Assembly (NCBI GenBank): GCA_001404055.1 | Contig: CXTY01000002.1 | Span: 1-64,000 of the forward strand | Direction: 5' to 3' | DNA from: Roseibium album | GTDB taxonomy: Bacteria; Pseudomonadota; Alphaproteobacteria; Rhizobiales; Stappiaceae | Length of the DNA stretch: 64,000 bases | Shown here: positions 24,845 through 34,645 of the stretch, piece by piece | How positions within the stretch are numbered: position 1 is the stretch's first letter | Layout: every line of letters starts with the position of its first letter | The notes under the pieces: generated by a model | What the model was told of the DNA's origin: nothing | Seen by the model: the letters and a program-made list of their open reading frames with translations, nothing else | Database searches by the model: none | Program-made: the position numbers and the translations under genes

Positions 24845-27436
24845 TCAGACGCGTTGAGCTTTGGCTTTGTCAATCACATTATCCACACGGGCGATCAACT
24901 TCTCCAGGTCATCCACATCCGGCATTTCACCTGCGAATTCATCCGAGTTGGAGTGGCCTTCCAAAAGCCGGGAAGTATCATCCTGCAAGGCAACAATCTC
25001 GTCTGCCAAGTCGTTTGACCAACTGATTTTGGTCAATGCGCCCAACCTGACCTGTTCATCCCATCGACGCACAGTGTCTTTGAACAGGTGAAGAATGACC
25101 ACTTCTTCAACCGTTCGGCGGAGCGCTCCTGCGCCACTCCGAACCAAATCAACCTGATCGCCGCCAGTGACCTGCTTGGCCTGTTGCAGAAATTCCTTCG
25201 CTTTGGTGGTCTTGCGATAGACCCTACTATTGGCTGGCGTGTCTTCAATTTTCACACACCCGGGAACACCTTCCAAGCACTGTACCCAGTGGCTCATGAC
25301 CTCGCAGCCAGCAGCCTCGGTTTTGTCGGAGAGCAGCGTTAGGAATACGAGGTCGTGCGTAAAGACGATCACTTGTCGCACAGATGCTTCCTCAGCGAGT
25401 CGTTTGGCAATTGCCCGCTTTCGCTGATGGTCAAGCGATGTGACCGGGTCATCGAGAACAATGGCTGCGCTGGTGGGATTGAGATTTACTTCAGTGAGGA
25501 AATCTGCGAGCGACAGCACCCGCTGTTCCCCCTCACTGAAAATGTCATCCGGCTTGTGGCCCCCTTTGGCTTTGAGCCCGCGAAGGGTCTTCCCCGCGCT
25601 CCCCCGCGCTTTGAACTCAAATGGCAGTGAGCAATCAAGCTTTGCGCACTCGTCCTTTAGACGATCCTTGTAGTTGCCTTCGATTAACTTCTCGAATACG
25701 GCCTTCTGTCGATCCGTGACGAAACGGGTTTTCGGACGAGAGTCGCCAGCTTTCTCGGTCCAGGCTAGGTCTTCGACGAAAGCAACCACGTCATCGATGT
25801 TCTTACTCAGTACCTGACTCTGCCGAAGGGCAATGTGTTCTGCTTTCAGCTTGGTGAGAAGCTCGTCAAATCTACCTTCACGGAGCGCAACATCTTGCGC
25901 CTCAATATCCTCCTGCGCTTTTCCAAGGGCTTCTTCTGGCACGGCAAGTTCGCCGGAAGGGACGGAGGTGGCCAAACCTTGTTCGAGGGCAGCAATGAGC
26001 GCCTTGCACCGTCTGTCAAAAATCACAGAGACGGCGTCAACTTCGCCAACCAACGCTGGATTAATTTTGGAAAGGTCAGCGCGAATGCGACTCTCACCCG
26101 GTAGCAATGCACAATCGAGCGTCGTGAGTTGGTTCACGTATCGATTGAGTTCCTCGTCGGCGACGACGGCTGCCTTTCTAGCATCATGGTCAAGATAACC
26201 CCATATGCGGCTAATCAGCAAAGCGGACGGGGCATCTAGAGGGCGATGGCAAAGCAAACATGGATCGCCGTCTGCAGGATAGGTTACTGCCTCGGCTTGC
26301 CCCAACTTTCGGCTCGCGAGGACGAAATTGTCCCAGTATGTTGAACCCGTTTGACTCAACTGTGGATGAGAGACCGTCTCGCTTCCAGCTTTTACGGCCT
26401 CCAACAGTGCAGCTTTGTGGCCATCGAGCAGTCCGTGTGCCTTTTTGCTCGCCGTGTTGCCAAGGGTAGAAGCGAGCTCCCTGGCCTTCTTCTGGAGTGT
26501 CTCAATATCGGTCTTTGCGGTCGCAAGGACTTTGAGCGTTTCAACGGGAGATTTGGCGAGAAGCTCCTGTTCCTGCCGCGCGACTTCATCCAACCGCTCT
26601 TTTTCGGCATCGCCAAAGGTTGCCAGCACCCGAAGTTCAGCAATGTCTGACTCCGCATTCAATGAAGCAATCTTGTCGGCAACAGGCCCAGGGTCGGCGA
26701 AAAGCTGGTCGAACTTATTCAGCCTCGTTTTTGCATTGATGTCAGCTTCAAGTTTTTGAGTGATAAGGCCGATGGCATGGATGGCCTCATCGAATACATC
26801 GAAGCCAGTGGGCTGGAAGCCCAGCTCATTTTCTTTGGCTAAGTGAATACGAGCGACAGAGGAATCGAAGACGCTGATGCGTTTGAGATCATCATGCTCG
26901 TCACCATCGGTGAAGGCGATATCCTCGTTAAAGCCGTTCCCACGATCAACTACGAACTGGGCGGTTGCTGGCGCATCGGGCGCATCGTCATCGTAGATGT
27001 TGCGAATTATCCGAGGATTGGAGCGACTGAAACAAGCACATGAGAGGATGCGTGCAAAGCCACTCTTTCCGGCGCCGTTGTGCCCATAGATGACGGTCAG
27101 TTGGGGGCCGAAGGTCACGTGCGACACGTCAGGGATGGCATTAACATTGTTCAGTGACTTTATGGATTGCAGCGCTAAGGGCGTGCTCTCAGCAGCCACG
27201 CGGCCGGTGACCGAGTCCGGTACATCCGGCAGCTCTTCATCACCATTATCAAGCTTCCTGTCCCGCAGAAACAAACGATAGGCCTCCCCAATGCGGGCAT
27301 CGGAAAGCGAACCGTCTCGCACAGCATGAGAGATTATGTAGCGCTGCCAGTCTGCAATGGACCTGCCCCAAGCGTTCAATTCGCTCCAGATCGTGGTTTG
27401 CGGATATTCTTCAACAGCGGCTTTCGGCGCTGCCAT
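24845..27436 (-). CDS. AAA/SMC-like ATPase with zinc hook, RloC-like
   Basis: 863 residues from ATG 27436, which has GGAG 8 nt upstream (27466 and 27511 are alternatives). ABC/SMC-type ATPase: Walker A GHNGAGKS (about 118-125), coiled coil, Rad50-like hook CLLC (about 393-396), coiled coil, signature FSEGEQR (about 633), Walker B IVLDDP (about 659), H-loop FTHD (about 692). Domain order and length match AAA_13 proteins, including RloC, an anticodon nuclease that senses DNA damage through the hook. The C-terminal part has an R-x3-E pair (ALRRTVEEVV, about 773-778) and a later His (EGHSNS, about 828), comparable with the PrrC/RloC Arg-Glu-His triad, but the spacing differs. Probable anti-phage defence; anticodon nuclease activity is inference. 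Confidence 0.8.
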   Translation of the reverse strand: MAAPKAAVEEYPQTTIWSELNAWGRSIADWQRYIISHAVRDGSLSDARIGEAYRLFLRDRKLDNGDEELPDVPDSVTGRVAAESTPLALQSIKSLNNVNAIPDVSHVTFGPQLTVIYGHNGAGKSGFARILSCACFSRSNPRIIRNIYDDDAPDAPATAQFVVDRGNGFNEDIAFTDGDEHDDLKRISVFDSSVARIHLAKENELGFQPTGFDVFDEAIHAIGLITQKLEADINAKTRLNKFDQLFADPGPVADKIASLNAESDIAELRVLATFGDAEKERLDEVARQEQELLAKSPVETLKVLATAKTDIETLQKKARELASTLGNTASKKAHGLLDGHKAALLEAVKAGSETVSHPQLSQTGSTYWDNFVLASRKLGQAEAVTYPADGDPCLLCHRPLDAPSALLISRIWGYLDHDARKAAVVADEELNRYVNQLTTLDCALLPGESRIRADLSKINPALVGEVDAVSVIFDRRCKALIAALEQGLATSVPSGELAVPEEALGKAQEDIEAQDVALREGRFDELLTKLKAEHIALRQSQVLSKNIDDVVAFVEDLAWTEKAGDSRPKTRFVTDRQKAVFEKLIEGNYKDRLKDECAKLDCSLPFEFKARGSAGKTLRGLKAKGGHKPDDIFSEGEQRVLSLADFLTEVNLNPTSAAIVLDDPVTSLDHQRKRAIAKRLAEEASVRQVIVFTHDLVFLTLLSDKTEAAGCEVMSHWVQCLEGVPGCVKIEDTPANSRVYRKTTKAKEFLQQAKQVTGGDQVDLVRSGAGALRRTVEEVVILHLFKDTVRRWDEQVRLGALTKISWSNDLADEIVALQDDTSRLLEGHSNSDEFAGEMPDVDDLEKLIARVDNVIDKAKAQRV

Positions 27437-27679
27437 GACGTCATCTCCAATGCCAAGCTCATTCATTGATTGAGCCCCCAAGATTGTTTTGTCTGTGGCA
27501 AGCTGCCGCAATCCAGTTCAAAGAAATTTGATCATCAAAATTCCGCATTGGGGGAAGTAACACGTGAGAGACCGCCTTGGCCATACCTCAAGTTGCATAG
27601 CTCCCATAGTTTTCATACAAAAGCCCGCCAGAATGTCGGCGACGTACGATGTCCGCGAGGCCGCGCTGAACATCGCCTG

Positions 27680-27988
27680 TTATTGTCGGCCTTCAGCATT
27701 TTCAACTAACTGTAATTGAGCCAAGCGCCGGCTGTCCTCTTTGCAGCAATCTTGGTCCGCAAGCTGACTGACCTCTCGCGGCCCCATATTTGTCATCTGT
27801 TGAGCGCCTGCGACCAGCGAATAGCGCTTGTCGTTCTCGACCACGTCGATCGGGGTCTTCTGCCCCATCTCCTTAAACATGTCTCGAAGGCATTCTGCCC
27901 AGTCCTGATCGACCTCCCGAATTCGGTCCTCGGGGATATCAATTTGGGATAGTTTAATGGATTGATAAACGCTCAAATCGGGCCTCAT
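27680..27988 (-). pseudogene. ParB-like N-terminal domain, broken
   Basis: The first 65 residues look like a ParB/Spo0J N-terminal domain of the small island-borne type (IKLSQIDIPEDRIREVDQDW, GQKTPIDVV, YSLVAGAQQ). The expected GARR-type motif is altered and the sequence then loses similarity, ending after about 102 codons. The rest of the ParB fold and the helix-turn-helix are absent. The intervening 240 bp before the zinc-hook gene hold nothing recognisable. Confidence 0.55.
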
Positions 27989-28141
27989 GGTTTGAGAACG
28001 GCAATTGGTGTTGGCCAAGGAAGCACCGCGGAATTCCTGATCGTGAACCGGGAAAGGGTTTGTGCTCTCCCCATCCGGAGTGGTTTAAGGAAACGGCTAT
28101 CAGGGATTGAAATTTCAGGTCTTCGTTTAGGGAAACAGCAT

Positions 28142-29380
28142 TTGATCAGGATTTTACATACTGCCGACGTCCATCTCGATTCGCCACTCAAGTCGCTCGC
28201 GCTGCGCGATGAAGGTTTGCAGAGCACTGTTCAAACGGCGACCAGGACGGCATTCACGCGGCTCGTCAACTTTGCTTTGGCCGAGGGTGTCTCTGCGCTC
28301 CTGATTGCAGGCGATCTCTTTGACGGTGCTGAGCGAAGCGCCAAGACGGCCGCATTTCTGACCGGCCATTTGGATCGACTGAAGCAAGCCGACATTCCCG
28401 TCTTCTACATCAAGGGTAACCACGACGCTGAGAACCCGCTGACCGGTGAGGTCAGTCTACCGGACAACGTGCATGTCTTCGATGGTCGTGGCGGTCGGCA
28501 TAAATTGGGTGAGACGAACATCTGGATCCACGGCGTAAGCTTTAGCGGTCGGCAAGCGCCTGACAGCTTGCTTCCGAAATTCGGCTCACCGGAACCGGAC
28601 GCAGTCAATATCGCGATGCTCCACACATCTCTTGCCGGCAGCCAGGGGCACGACACCTACGCTCCCTGCTCTGTCGCAGAGCTGTCGGCCCTGGGCTTCG
28701 ACTATTGGGCGCTCGGCCATGTGCATAAGCGCCAGGTCCACTCGAGTGCTCCCTGGATTGTCATGCCGGGTATTCCTCAAGGACGCGACATCGGCGAGGC
28801 CGGACCGAAATCCGCAACATTGCTGTCGATCGAAGACAAGACCATTTCGATCTCGGAGGTCCCGACATCAGCTGCAGAGTTTCTGGAGCTCAAAGTCGAC
28901 ATTGGCGGCTGCGAGACGGACGACGAAATTCGCAGTCATATCCGTCAGCAATTGCAGGGAGTAGCAGAAAACCTTGCTGCAGATGTCGGGCTTGTCCGTC
29001 TCACTGTTGCAGGTCGAACGGACCGCAAGTGGCAGGTGTTGCGGGACCAGGATAGATGGACCGAAATAACCGCTGAGCTTGCTCGCAGCACCGATCGGCT
29101 TTGGATCGAAAAGACCAAATTTGATCTCTCCGAAAAGGCAGAGGGTTCTGCTTCCAAATCCGCCGTTGGTGAACTTGAAACGTTGATGGCGGAAATCCGC
29201 GAGGAGCCTGCCACCGCCGCAACGATGCGCGACCTGCTGGACACTCTCGTCAACGAGATCCCAACTGCTCGGAGAGCTCAGCTGTTGCCGAATGAAGACG
29301 CTGCCGAACAACTCGTGCGTTCGCTGTCCGAAACCGGCGCCGAATGCATTCTTGCTGCCATGAAAGGCGCAAGCGAATGA
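28142..29380 (+). CDS. Mre11/SbcD-like DNA exonuclease subunit (YhaO type)
   Basis: This 412-residue metallophosphoesterase carries the full metal set: Asp9/His11 (LHTADVHLDSP), Asp58 (IAGDLFDG), Asn93/His94 (KGNHDAEN), His161 (MLHTSL) and His193/His195 (ALGHVHKR). A C-terminal domain of about 170 residues would hold the partner-binding region. The best start is TTG at 28142, with AGGGAAA upstream; the frame is open back to 27962 but those 60 codons show no homology. The stop overlaps the start of the next gene (ATGATGA), the usual coupling of nuclease and ATPase subunits. Probable role: processing of DNA ends together with the Rad50-like partner. Confidence 0.85.
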   Translation: MIRILHTADVHLDSPLKSLALRDEGLQSTVQTATRTAFTRLVNFALAEGVSALLIAGDLFDGAERSAKTAAFLTGHLDRLKQADIPVFYIKGNHDAENPLTGEVSLPDNVHVFDGRGGRHKLGETNIWIHGVSFSGRQAPDSLLPKFGSPEPDAVNIAMLHTSLAGSQGHDTYAPCSVAELSALGFDYWALGHVHKRQVHSSAPWIVMPGIPQGRDIGEAGPKSATLLSIEDKTISISEVPTSAAEFLELKVDIGGCETDDEIRSHIRQQLQGVAENLAADVGLVRLTVAGRTDRKWQVLRDQDRWTEITAELARSTDRLWIEKTKFDLSEKAEGSASKSAVGELETLMAEIREEPATAATMRDLLDTLVNEIPTARRAQLLPNEDAAEQLVRSLSETGAECILAAMKGASE

Positions 29381-32300
29381 TGCGCCTCGAAAAGCTCAAT
29401 CTCGATTTCTTCGGCCACTTCACCAGCAAGTCCTACGACTTCGGAGCCAAATCCGGTGCATCCGACTTCCATGTGATCTACGGGCCGAACGAGGCCGGCA
29501 AGACGACTACGATGGAAGCTTTCTTGCGCCTACTTTACGGCTTTCCTCACCAGGACCGGTACGACTTTCTTCATCAGCGCAAGAACCTGCGCGTGTCCGG
29601 CGTCTTGGATGTCGACGGCACTCAGCTACCGCTCACCAGACTGTCCACTCGAGATCCGTCTCTTCGCGACGCCAATGACACGCCCTTGCCGGAAACGACA
29701 CTGGCTGCTCACTTGGGAGGTCTGTCAGAAACAGACTACCGGCACCTGCTCTGTCTTGATGACGTAACGATCGAAAAGGGCGGCGAAGAGATTGTCAGCA
29801 GCAAAGGCGACATCGGCCGGCTTTTGTTTTCCGCAGCTGCCGGTGTCAGCGATCTCACAGCTGTCCTCGACGAGTTCCGGGCCAAGGCCGACGGGATCTA
29901 CCGCAAACGAGCCACTTTGACCGAGATGGCGCAGCTGAAACGTGAGCTTGCAGATGTCGAGCGAGAAATCAGGGAAACGGACGTTCCAGTCAGTGCCTAC
30001 AAGAAACTGAAACAGGCCTTGGAAGCTGCGCAAGCCGAAGAGGCAAGCGCGCGCGAGGAACGAACAGCCTTACTGACTTCAAAGGCAGATTTAGGGGCCT
30101 TTAAAACAGCATTGCCGAAGCTCGCCGAGATCGACACTCTCGAGGCGGAGCTGACAGATTACGCAGACTTTCCGAAACTCCTAGATGTCAATCCAGAGGA
30201 GCTGGTGACGCTTCTGACGGAGCAAAACAGGCACCGCGCAGACAAAGACCGGATTGACCAGGAGATCACCCAGTTACGCGATCAACTGGTTCAATTGGAG
30301 CGTCATCCAGAACACCTGTCGCTCAGGGATGATCTGGAGAGGCTTGACCAACTTCGCAGCCGGTTTGCGACAGCAGACATCGATCTCGACAAGCGCTGCA
30401 GAACTCTGGCTGACATTCAGCAAGACATGAGCCGGGCAGCAAGAGACCTAGATGCACCCAAAACCATTGACCCAAAGACGTTGGTGCTATCGCCCGGCCG
30501 GATAGGGCAGTTGGAAGCGGCCAGAGACAAGTTGCGCACCTCCACCCGCGACATCGCCAATCTCGAAAAGCAAATCGAAGGTCTACAGGAGCGTCTGGAG
30601 ATCGCAGAACAGGAACTGGTTGAGTTCCAAAGCGACGATCCAACCGCTGTGCTCGTGGGCCCTGTCTTGTCCCGCTACTCAATCGACAGTCTTGCGCCAC
30701 GTTACGCCTCGGCCCGCCAAGCTGTTCGCTCTGCAAGGACGGCCCGTGAGGACGCTCTATCCGCGCTGACAGTCTCTGGCCAGATCTTTGACGCAGTTCC
30801 ACCGGCGACAATCTCTGCTGTTGAAGCCGAAGAGCTCGCGGAGAAGTATCGCGTCCTCAAAGACCAGCGCACCAAACTCTCGGACCGGTGCGAAGATCTG
30901 AATGGCGACCTAAACACAGCGACACACCGCATCTCCGCTCTTAAGGCTGGATCAGGTGTCGTGGATGACGCTGCAGCAGATGCAGCAAAGTCAGAACGCG
31001 ATCACCTATGGGCGGCCCATAAATCTACTCTTGACCTCTCGTCTGCCAGCACCTTCGAAACAGCCATGCAGAAGGTCGACCAGCTATCGGAAACACGACT
31101 GGATCATGCGACCGAACTCGGCCGGCTACGAGGCGAAGAGCACAGGCAAAGTGAAGTTGAAACCGAGCTGTCCTCTGCAAAGGAACGCCTTGCCAAGCTG
31201 GACGAAGAACTGGCCGAAGTCAGTGAAACCGTGGACGGCTACGCCGGCCGCTGCGGCTTAAGCACCTCGCTCAGTGCAGAGATATTTTCGGTGTGGGTTG
31301 GAAAGCTCGAAGCAGCCATCCAGGCCGACACAAGTTGCAAACGCCTTGAGAAAGAACACCAGACGACGCTCTCGGACGCCCAGCGCGCAATCGCAGAGCT
31401 GCAAGAAGCAATGGGACTTGCGACCCAGGACTTCGAAACCTTGGTCGCTGATGCTCGTGCGCGACAGAAAGAAGAGCGTGCTCATGACGAAAAGCGCAAG
31501 GCAGCATTCGAAGTTTGCAAGGGTTTGAAAGCCGAGCTCGTGCGCCAACGCCAGACAATGAGCAACCTGCACAAGAGCCATGGAGGACATCAGAAAACCT
31601 GGTCTGCGATGATCTCTGAATTCTTCGGATCTGCTCTGACAGCGGACGTGGTGATCCAATCACTTGAGCCCCTTCGAGAGCTTCGGGAAATGGAAGGTCG
31701 CCGAGTTGGTGCTGAGCGCCAAGTCGTGTCGATGGAGAAAGACCAGAAGGACTTTGCGCGAGAAGTAGCACACCTGGCAGAGCCTCTGGCTATCGACGCT
31801 TCCTTGCCCCCACTGGAAACCTTCAAAGCCCTTCAGAAAATATCTCAGACGGCCAGCGAAGCAGTGCAACAATTCAACACGCTGTCCAAGGCCATCCAGA
31901 CGGCAGAAGTTGCTTTGTACGAGACTGCGCAAGCACTCGAAGATATCGACAGGAAAGCTTCGGATTTGGCCGCGATATTCCCGGCTCGCGTTCCAACAAA
32001 CACGCTTCAAGACCTGCGCAAGGCGATTGGCGAAGCCCAAGATGTGATCAAAAAACGAACGCGTTTAACGGACCTCTGCAACTCCATTCGCTCGGACCTA
32101 TCGGTTCCTGACATTGAAACTGCGAGGGAGAAGCTCGAAGGACAGACCCTAACCGAGCTGGATGCATCCTTGATGGCGGTCGAGGACGACCTGTTGGCGA
32201 TTGAGAAACGGCTTGAAACCTCGATCGAACAGCGCACATCCGCAATAAAGGAACTCTCCGCCGTAACGGGCGAAGCCGACGTCGCCAGCTTGATCGAGCG

Positions 32301-32814
32301 AAAGGCTACGCTGGAAATTGAAATCGAAGAGGCTGCGCTGTCTTATCTCGAAACGACGATTGGGCTGCATCTGGCTGAAGAAGCCATCCGCCGTTACCGG
32401 GACAGCCATCGCAGCGGCATGATGGACGCGACCGAGAAGGCGTTCGCGGATCTCACCAACGGGGCTTACGCCCGGCTTGAGACCCGACCGGAAGGATCCT
32501 CTGAAATCTTGCTGGCAATCGATGCGTCTGGCACGGCCAAACAGGCCAATGACCTGTCGAAGGGGACACGCTTTCAGCTGTTCCTCGCACTTCGGGCTGC
32601 CGCCTACGAGCAGCTCGCCAGTCAGGGCCTGTGCCTACCGTTTTTCTGCGATGATGTTTTTGAGACCTTCGACGAGGACAGAACCCGGTCCGCATGCAAA
32701 GTCATGGAAAAAATCGGCCGAACGGGTCAGGCGATCTATCTGACACACCATCGGCATGTCGTGGAAATCGCCAGAGCAGTATGTGGGGAAGGTGTTGCGG
32801 TGCATGAGCTGTAA
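29377..32814 (+). CDS. Rad50/SbcC-like AAA ATPase (YhaN type)
   Basis: This 1145-residue SMC-like protein has Walker A GPNEAGKTT at about 36-44, long coiled coils from about 190 to 990, signature LSKGTRFQLFLALR at about 1060, Walker B LPFFCDDVF at about 1088 and H-loop YLTHHRH near 1120. I see no CxxC zinc hook in the middle, unlike SbcC and unlike the neighbouring ATPase, so it belongs to the hookless YhaN branch. It overlaps the nuclease gene, and the two should form an Mre11-Rad50-like complex. In an island setting a role in defence or in repair at element ends is as likely as general repair. Confidence 0.85.
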   Translation: MMRLEKLNLDFFGHFTSKSYDFGAKSGASDFHVIYGPNEAGKTTTMEAFLRLLYGFPHQDRYDFLHQRKNLRVSGVLDVDGTQLPLTRLSTRDPSLRDANDTPLPETTLAAHLGGLSETDYRHLLCLDDVTIEKGGEEIVSSKGDIGRLLFSAAAGVSDLTAVLDEFRAKADGIYRKRATLTEMAQLKRELADVEREIRETDVPVSAYKKLKQALEAAQAEEASAREERTALLTSKADLGAFKTALPKLAEIDTLEAELTDYADFPKLLDVNPEELVTLLTEQNRHRADKDRIDQEITQLRDQLVQLERHPEHLSLRDDLERLDQLRSRFATADIDLDKRCRTLADIQQDMSRAARDLDAPKTIDPKTLVLSPGRIGQLEAARDKLRTSTRDIANLEKQIEGLQERLEIAEQELVEFQSDDPTAVLVGPVLSRYSIDSLAPRYASARQAVRSARTAREDALSALTVSGQIFDAVPPATISAVEAEELAEKYRVLKDQRTKLSDRCEDLNGDLNTATHRISALKAGSGVVDDAAADAAKSERDHLWAAHKSTLDLSSASTFETAMQKVDQLSETRLDHATELGRLRGEEHRQSEVETELSSAKERLAKLDEELAEVSETVDGYAGRCGLSTSLSAEIFSVWVGKLEAAIQADTSCKRLEKEHQTTLSDAQRAIAELQEAMGLATQDFETLVADARARQKEERAHDEKRKAAFEVCKGLKAELVRQRQTMSNLHKSHGGHQKTWSAMISEFFGSALTADVVIQSLEPLRELREMEGRRVGAERQVVSMEKDQKDFAREVAHLAEPLAIDASLPPLETFKALQKISQTASEAVQQFNTLSKAIQTAEVALYETAQALEDIDRKASDLAAIFPARVPTNTLQDLRKAIGEAQDVIKKRTRLTDLCNSIRSDLSVPDIETAREKLEGQTLTELDASLMAVEDDLLAIEKRLETSIEQRTSAIKELSAVTGEADVASLIERKATLEIEIEEAALSYLETTIGLHLAEEAIRRYRDSHRSGMMDATEKAFADLTNGAYARLETRPEGSSEILLAIDASGTAKQANDLSKGTRFQLFLALRAAAYEQLASQGLCLPFFCDDVFETFDEDRTRSACKVMEKIGRTGQAIYLTHHRHVVEIARAVCGEGVAVHEL

Positions 32815-33359
32815 ATGCCTTGTCAGCCGACCATCAATCCGGCAGCGGCTCGTTTCGCGACTTCAAAGACATTCTCGACCAAGCGATGAGTCACGGGACG
32901 TCTCAGCCATCGGTCGCTGTTTCACGCTGCCACATATCCTGTTTAGCCGCCATCCTGCTTTCGGATCATGTATCCGCTTTTCAGGCTCATAGCAGGCAAC
33001 GTCAGCTTTGGGGCCGGGAGGAGACTGGCTGCTTTCGATTTGAACATGACCATACCGGACAACGACCAACTGAACACACGGATACAGATCTGATTGCTAG
33101 ATGGGCCCGGAGGGAGCGCCCACCACTGTCGTAAAGCCTTGAAAAACGGACAATACATGGTGAGAGGTGGGACACAATGTCCCCCTTTTATGTCTTCAAG
33201 CTTGTAGCCGGATATACCGAAAATGCCAACCGCAATTGCACCCAGTTCACTCTAACTATCGTTCGATCTCAACTCTAAGTGGGGATTGCCGTAGCAATCT
33301 TGCATTGGTCTAGTATGCTCCAGTCGTGTAGAAGCTGCGCGCATCAACGAGGACGCAAC
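32815..33359. other. Gap after the Rad50-like gene
   Basis: 545 bp with short chance frames on both strands and no ribosome site or family I recognise. A minus-strand stretch around 32863-33158 may be decayed coding sequence. Confidence 0.4.
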
Positions 33360-33476
33360 ATGGAAGATGAAGATCTACCGGATCAAAACTCTGCTAAACT
33401 TACGACTGAAGAGGTTCAGCACAGAGTCAATGATTGGATGAGCAGGCTGAATATGCGGGCATCACCTGCAGGGTAA
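33360..33476 (+). CDS. Small ORF upstream of IS3-type fragment
   Basis: This 38-residue acidic peptide (EDEDLPDQNSAKLTTEEVQ) starts 8 nt after GAGGA. It lies 20 bp before the IS3-type frame, so it may be a leader or remnant of that element. No family recognised. Confidence 0.3.
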   Translation: MEDEDLPDQNSAKLTTEEVQHRVNDWMSRLNMRASPAG

Positions 33477-33495
33477 TACATGGCGGAGACGATGA

Positions 33496-33984
33496 ATGAG
33501 ATATCCCGCCTCAGAGAAGCTTGAGATCATACGGCTGGTGGAACAGTCTCACCATCCAGCCAAACAGACCCTCGATACGCTTGGTATCCCTCGCACCACA
33601 TTCTACCGCTGGTATGACCGATATCTGACAGGTGGTCCGGAAGCCTTGGAGGATCGTTCGCCAAAGCCCTCACGGGTGTGGAACCGCATACCAGATGATG
33701 TTCGCAGACGTGTTGTTGCTCTGGCATGGGCTGAACCCGAGCTGTCGCCGCGAGAGTTAGCTGTACGGTTCACTGATACGCAGCAGTACTTCGTGTCAGA
33801 AGCCTCGGTGTATCGTCTCCTCAAGGCCCATGATCTGATCACCAGTCCAGCCTTCGTGGTCATCAAGGCTGCCGATGAGTTCCGCGACAAGACTACCGCC
33901 ATCAACCAGATGTGGCAGACAGACTTCACCTACAGTGCGCCTCGACCCGGATATCCGGGGTGGCATATGTCTGGAATGCTTTGA
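33496..33984 (+). pseudogene. IS3-family transposase, 3' truncated
   Basis: The first 142 residues are a typical helix-turn-helix plus start of the integrase core of an IS3-group OrfB (YPASEKLEIIRLVEQ, TTFYRWYDRYLTGGPEALED, SEASVYRLLKAHDLI). The match stops just after the first catalytic Asp (MWQTDFTY). Twenty unrelated codons follow, then a stop; the rest of the DDE domain (about 150 residues) is gone. The downstream 180 bp (33985-34163) are of unknown origin. Confidence 0.8.
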
Positions 33985-34163
33985 GGAAGGAGGATTATTG
34001 TATGCCTGTTCCCTGCTGTGAGGTGATTTGAGCCGAAGCGGAGGTGACCTGCTGTCGATTGGCAGGGTGACGTAGCCCGTGGGTAAAGGGGATTGAGGTG
34101 AAACCGTTACGCCGAGATGGTCTCCTAGGCTGAGTATTGAAAGATTGAGGAACACGAACCGGT

Positions 34164-34352
34164 TCACCCGCATCTGAGGGTTGAAATGTCACCTGCGCCT
34201 ACACGGTTGAACAGTTCGTTTGTGAGGTCAACAACTTCCCCTGGTTCAAGTACGCCCAGACCGTCGAAAGCAATTATTTTGTCGCCGAATTGAACTTGTT
34301 CAATCGACTTCTCGGAACCTTCCGAAAATTGTGTCAATATGCCTAGGCGCAA
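34164..34352 (-). pseudogene. Hint-domain-like fragment
   Basis: A 62-codon frame has KSIEQVQFGDKIIAFDGLG followed by LEPGEVVDLTNELF, which looks like the first block of a Hint (intein/hedgehog) autoprocessing domain as found in phage and toxin-like proteins of alphaproteobacteria. The catalytic N-terminal Cys and later blocks are not present, so it is a remnant at best. Confidence 0.35.
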
Positions 34353-34536
34353 AGCAATTCCCTGCTCATGATCATAAATCGATTAGTTGCGGCTTGAACC
34401 ACCACGTCCGTTTTAACTACTTCATCTCCTGCTGGATATGCCACCACTCTCGTTGCCGGGGTTCGTATCACCGCAACCCGATACATTTTTGGCAATCAGG
34501 GACCAATTAATGGGTTCAACATCCGGCAAGTTTTCC

Positions 34537-34560
34537 TTTCGTGGTATATTTCGTGGTATA
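34537..34560. repeat. Two tandem 12-bp repeats
   Basis: TTTCGTGGTATA occurs twice in direct tandem. Direct repeats of this kind next to a tRNA end resemble integrase arm-binding sites. They lie 60 bp left of the tRNA-Ser-like end. Confidence 0.5.
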
Positions 34561-34618
34561 AATATAATCACTACGATTTTTTCCTTTTAATTTCATAATG
34601 TTAACGTATTAATTCTAC

Positions 34619-34635
34619 GGACTCTCTCTCCGCCA
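34619..34635 (+). repeat. Possible tRNA-Ser 3' end, attachment-site scar
   Basis: GGACTCTCTCTCCGCCA fits the acceptor 3' strand, G discriminator and CCA of a bacterial tRNA-Ser (TCTCTCC-G-CCA). No other part of a tRNA is present upstream. Short, so tentative. Confidence 0.4.
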
Positions 34636-34645
34636 TCTCCCTTCT

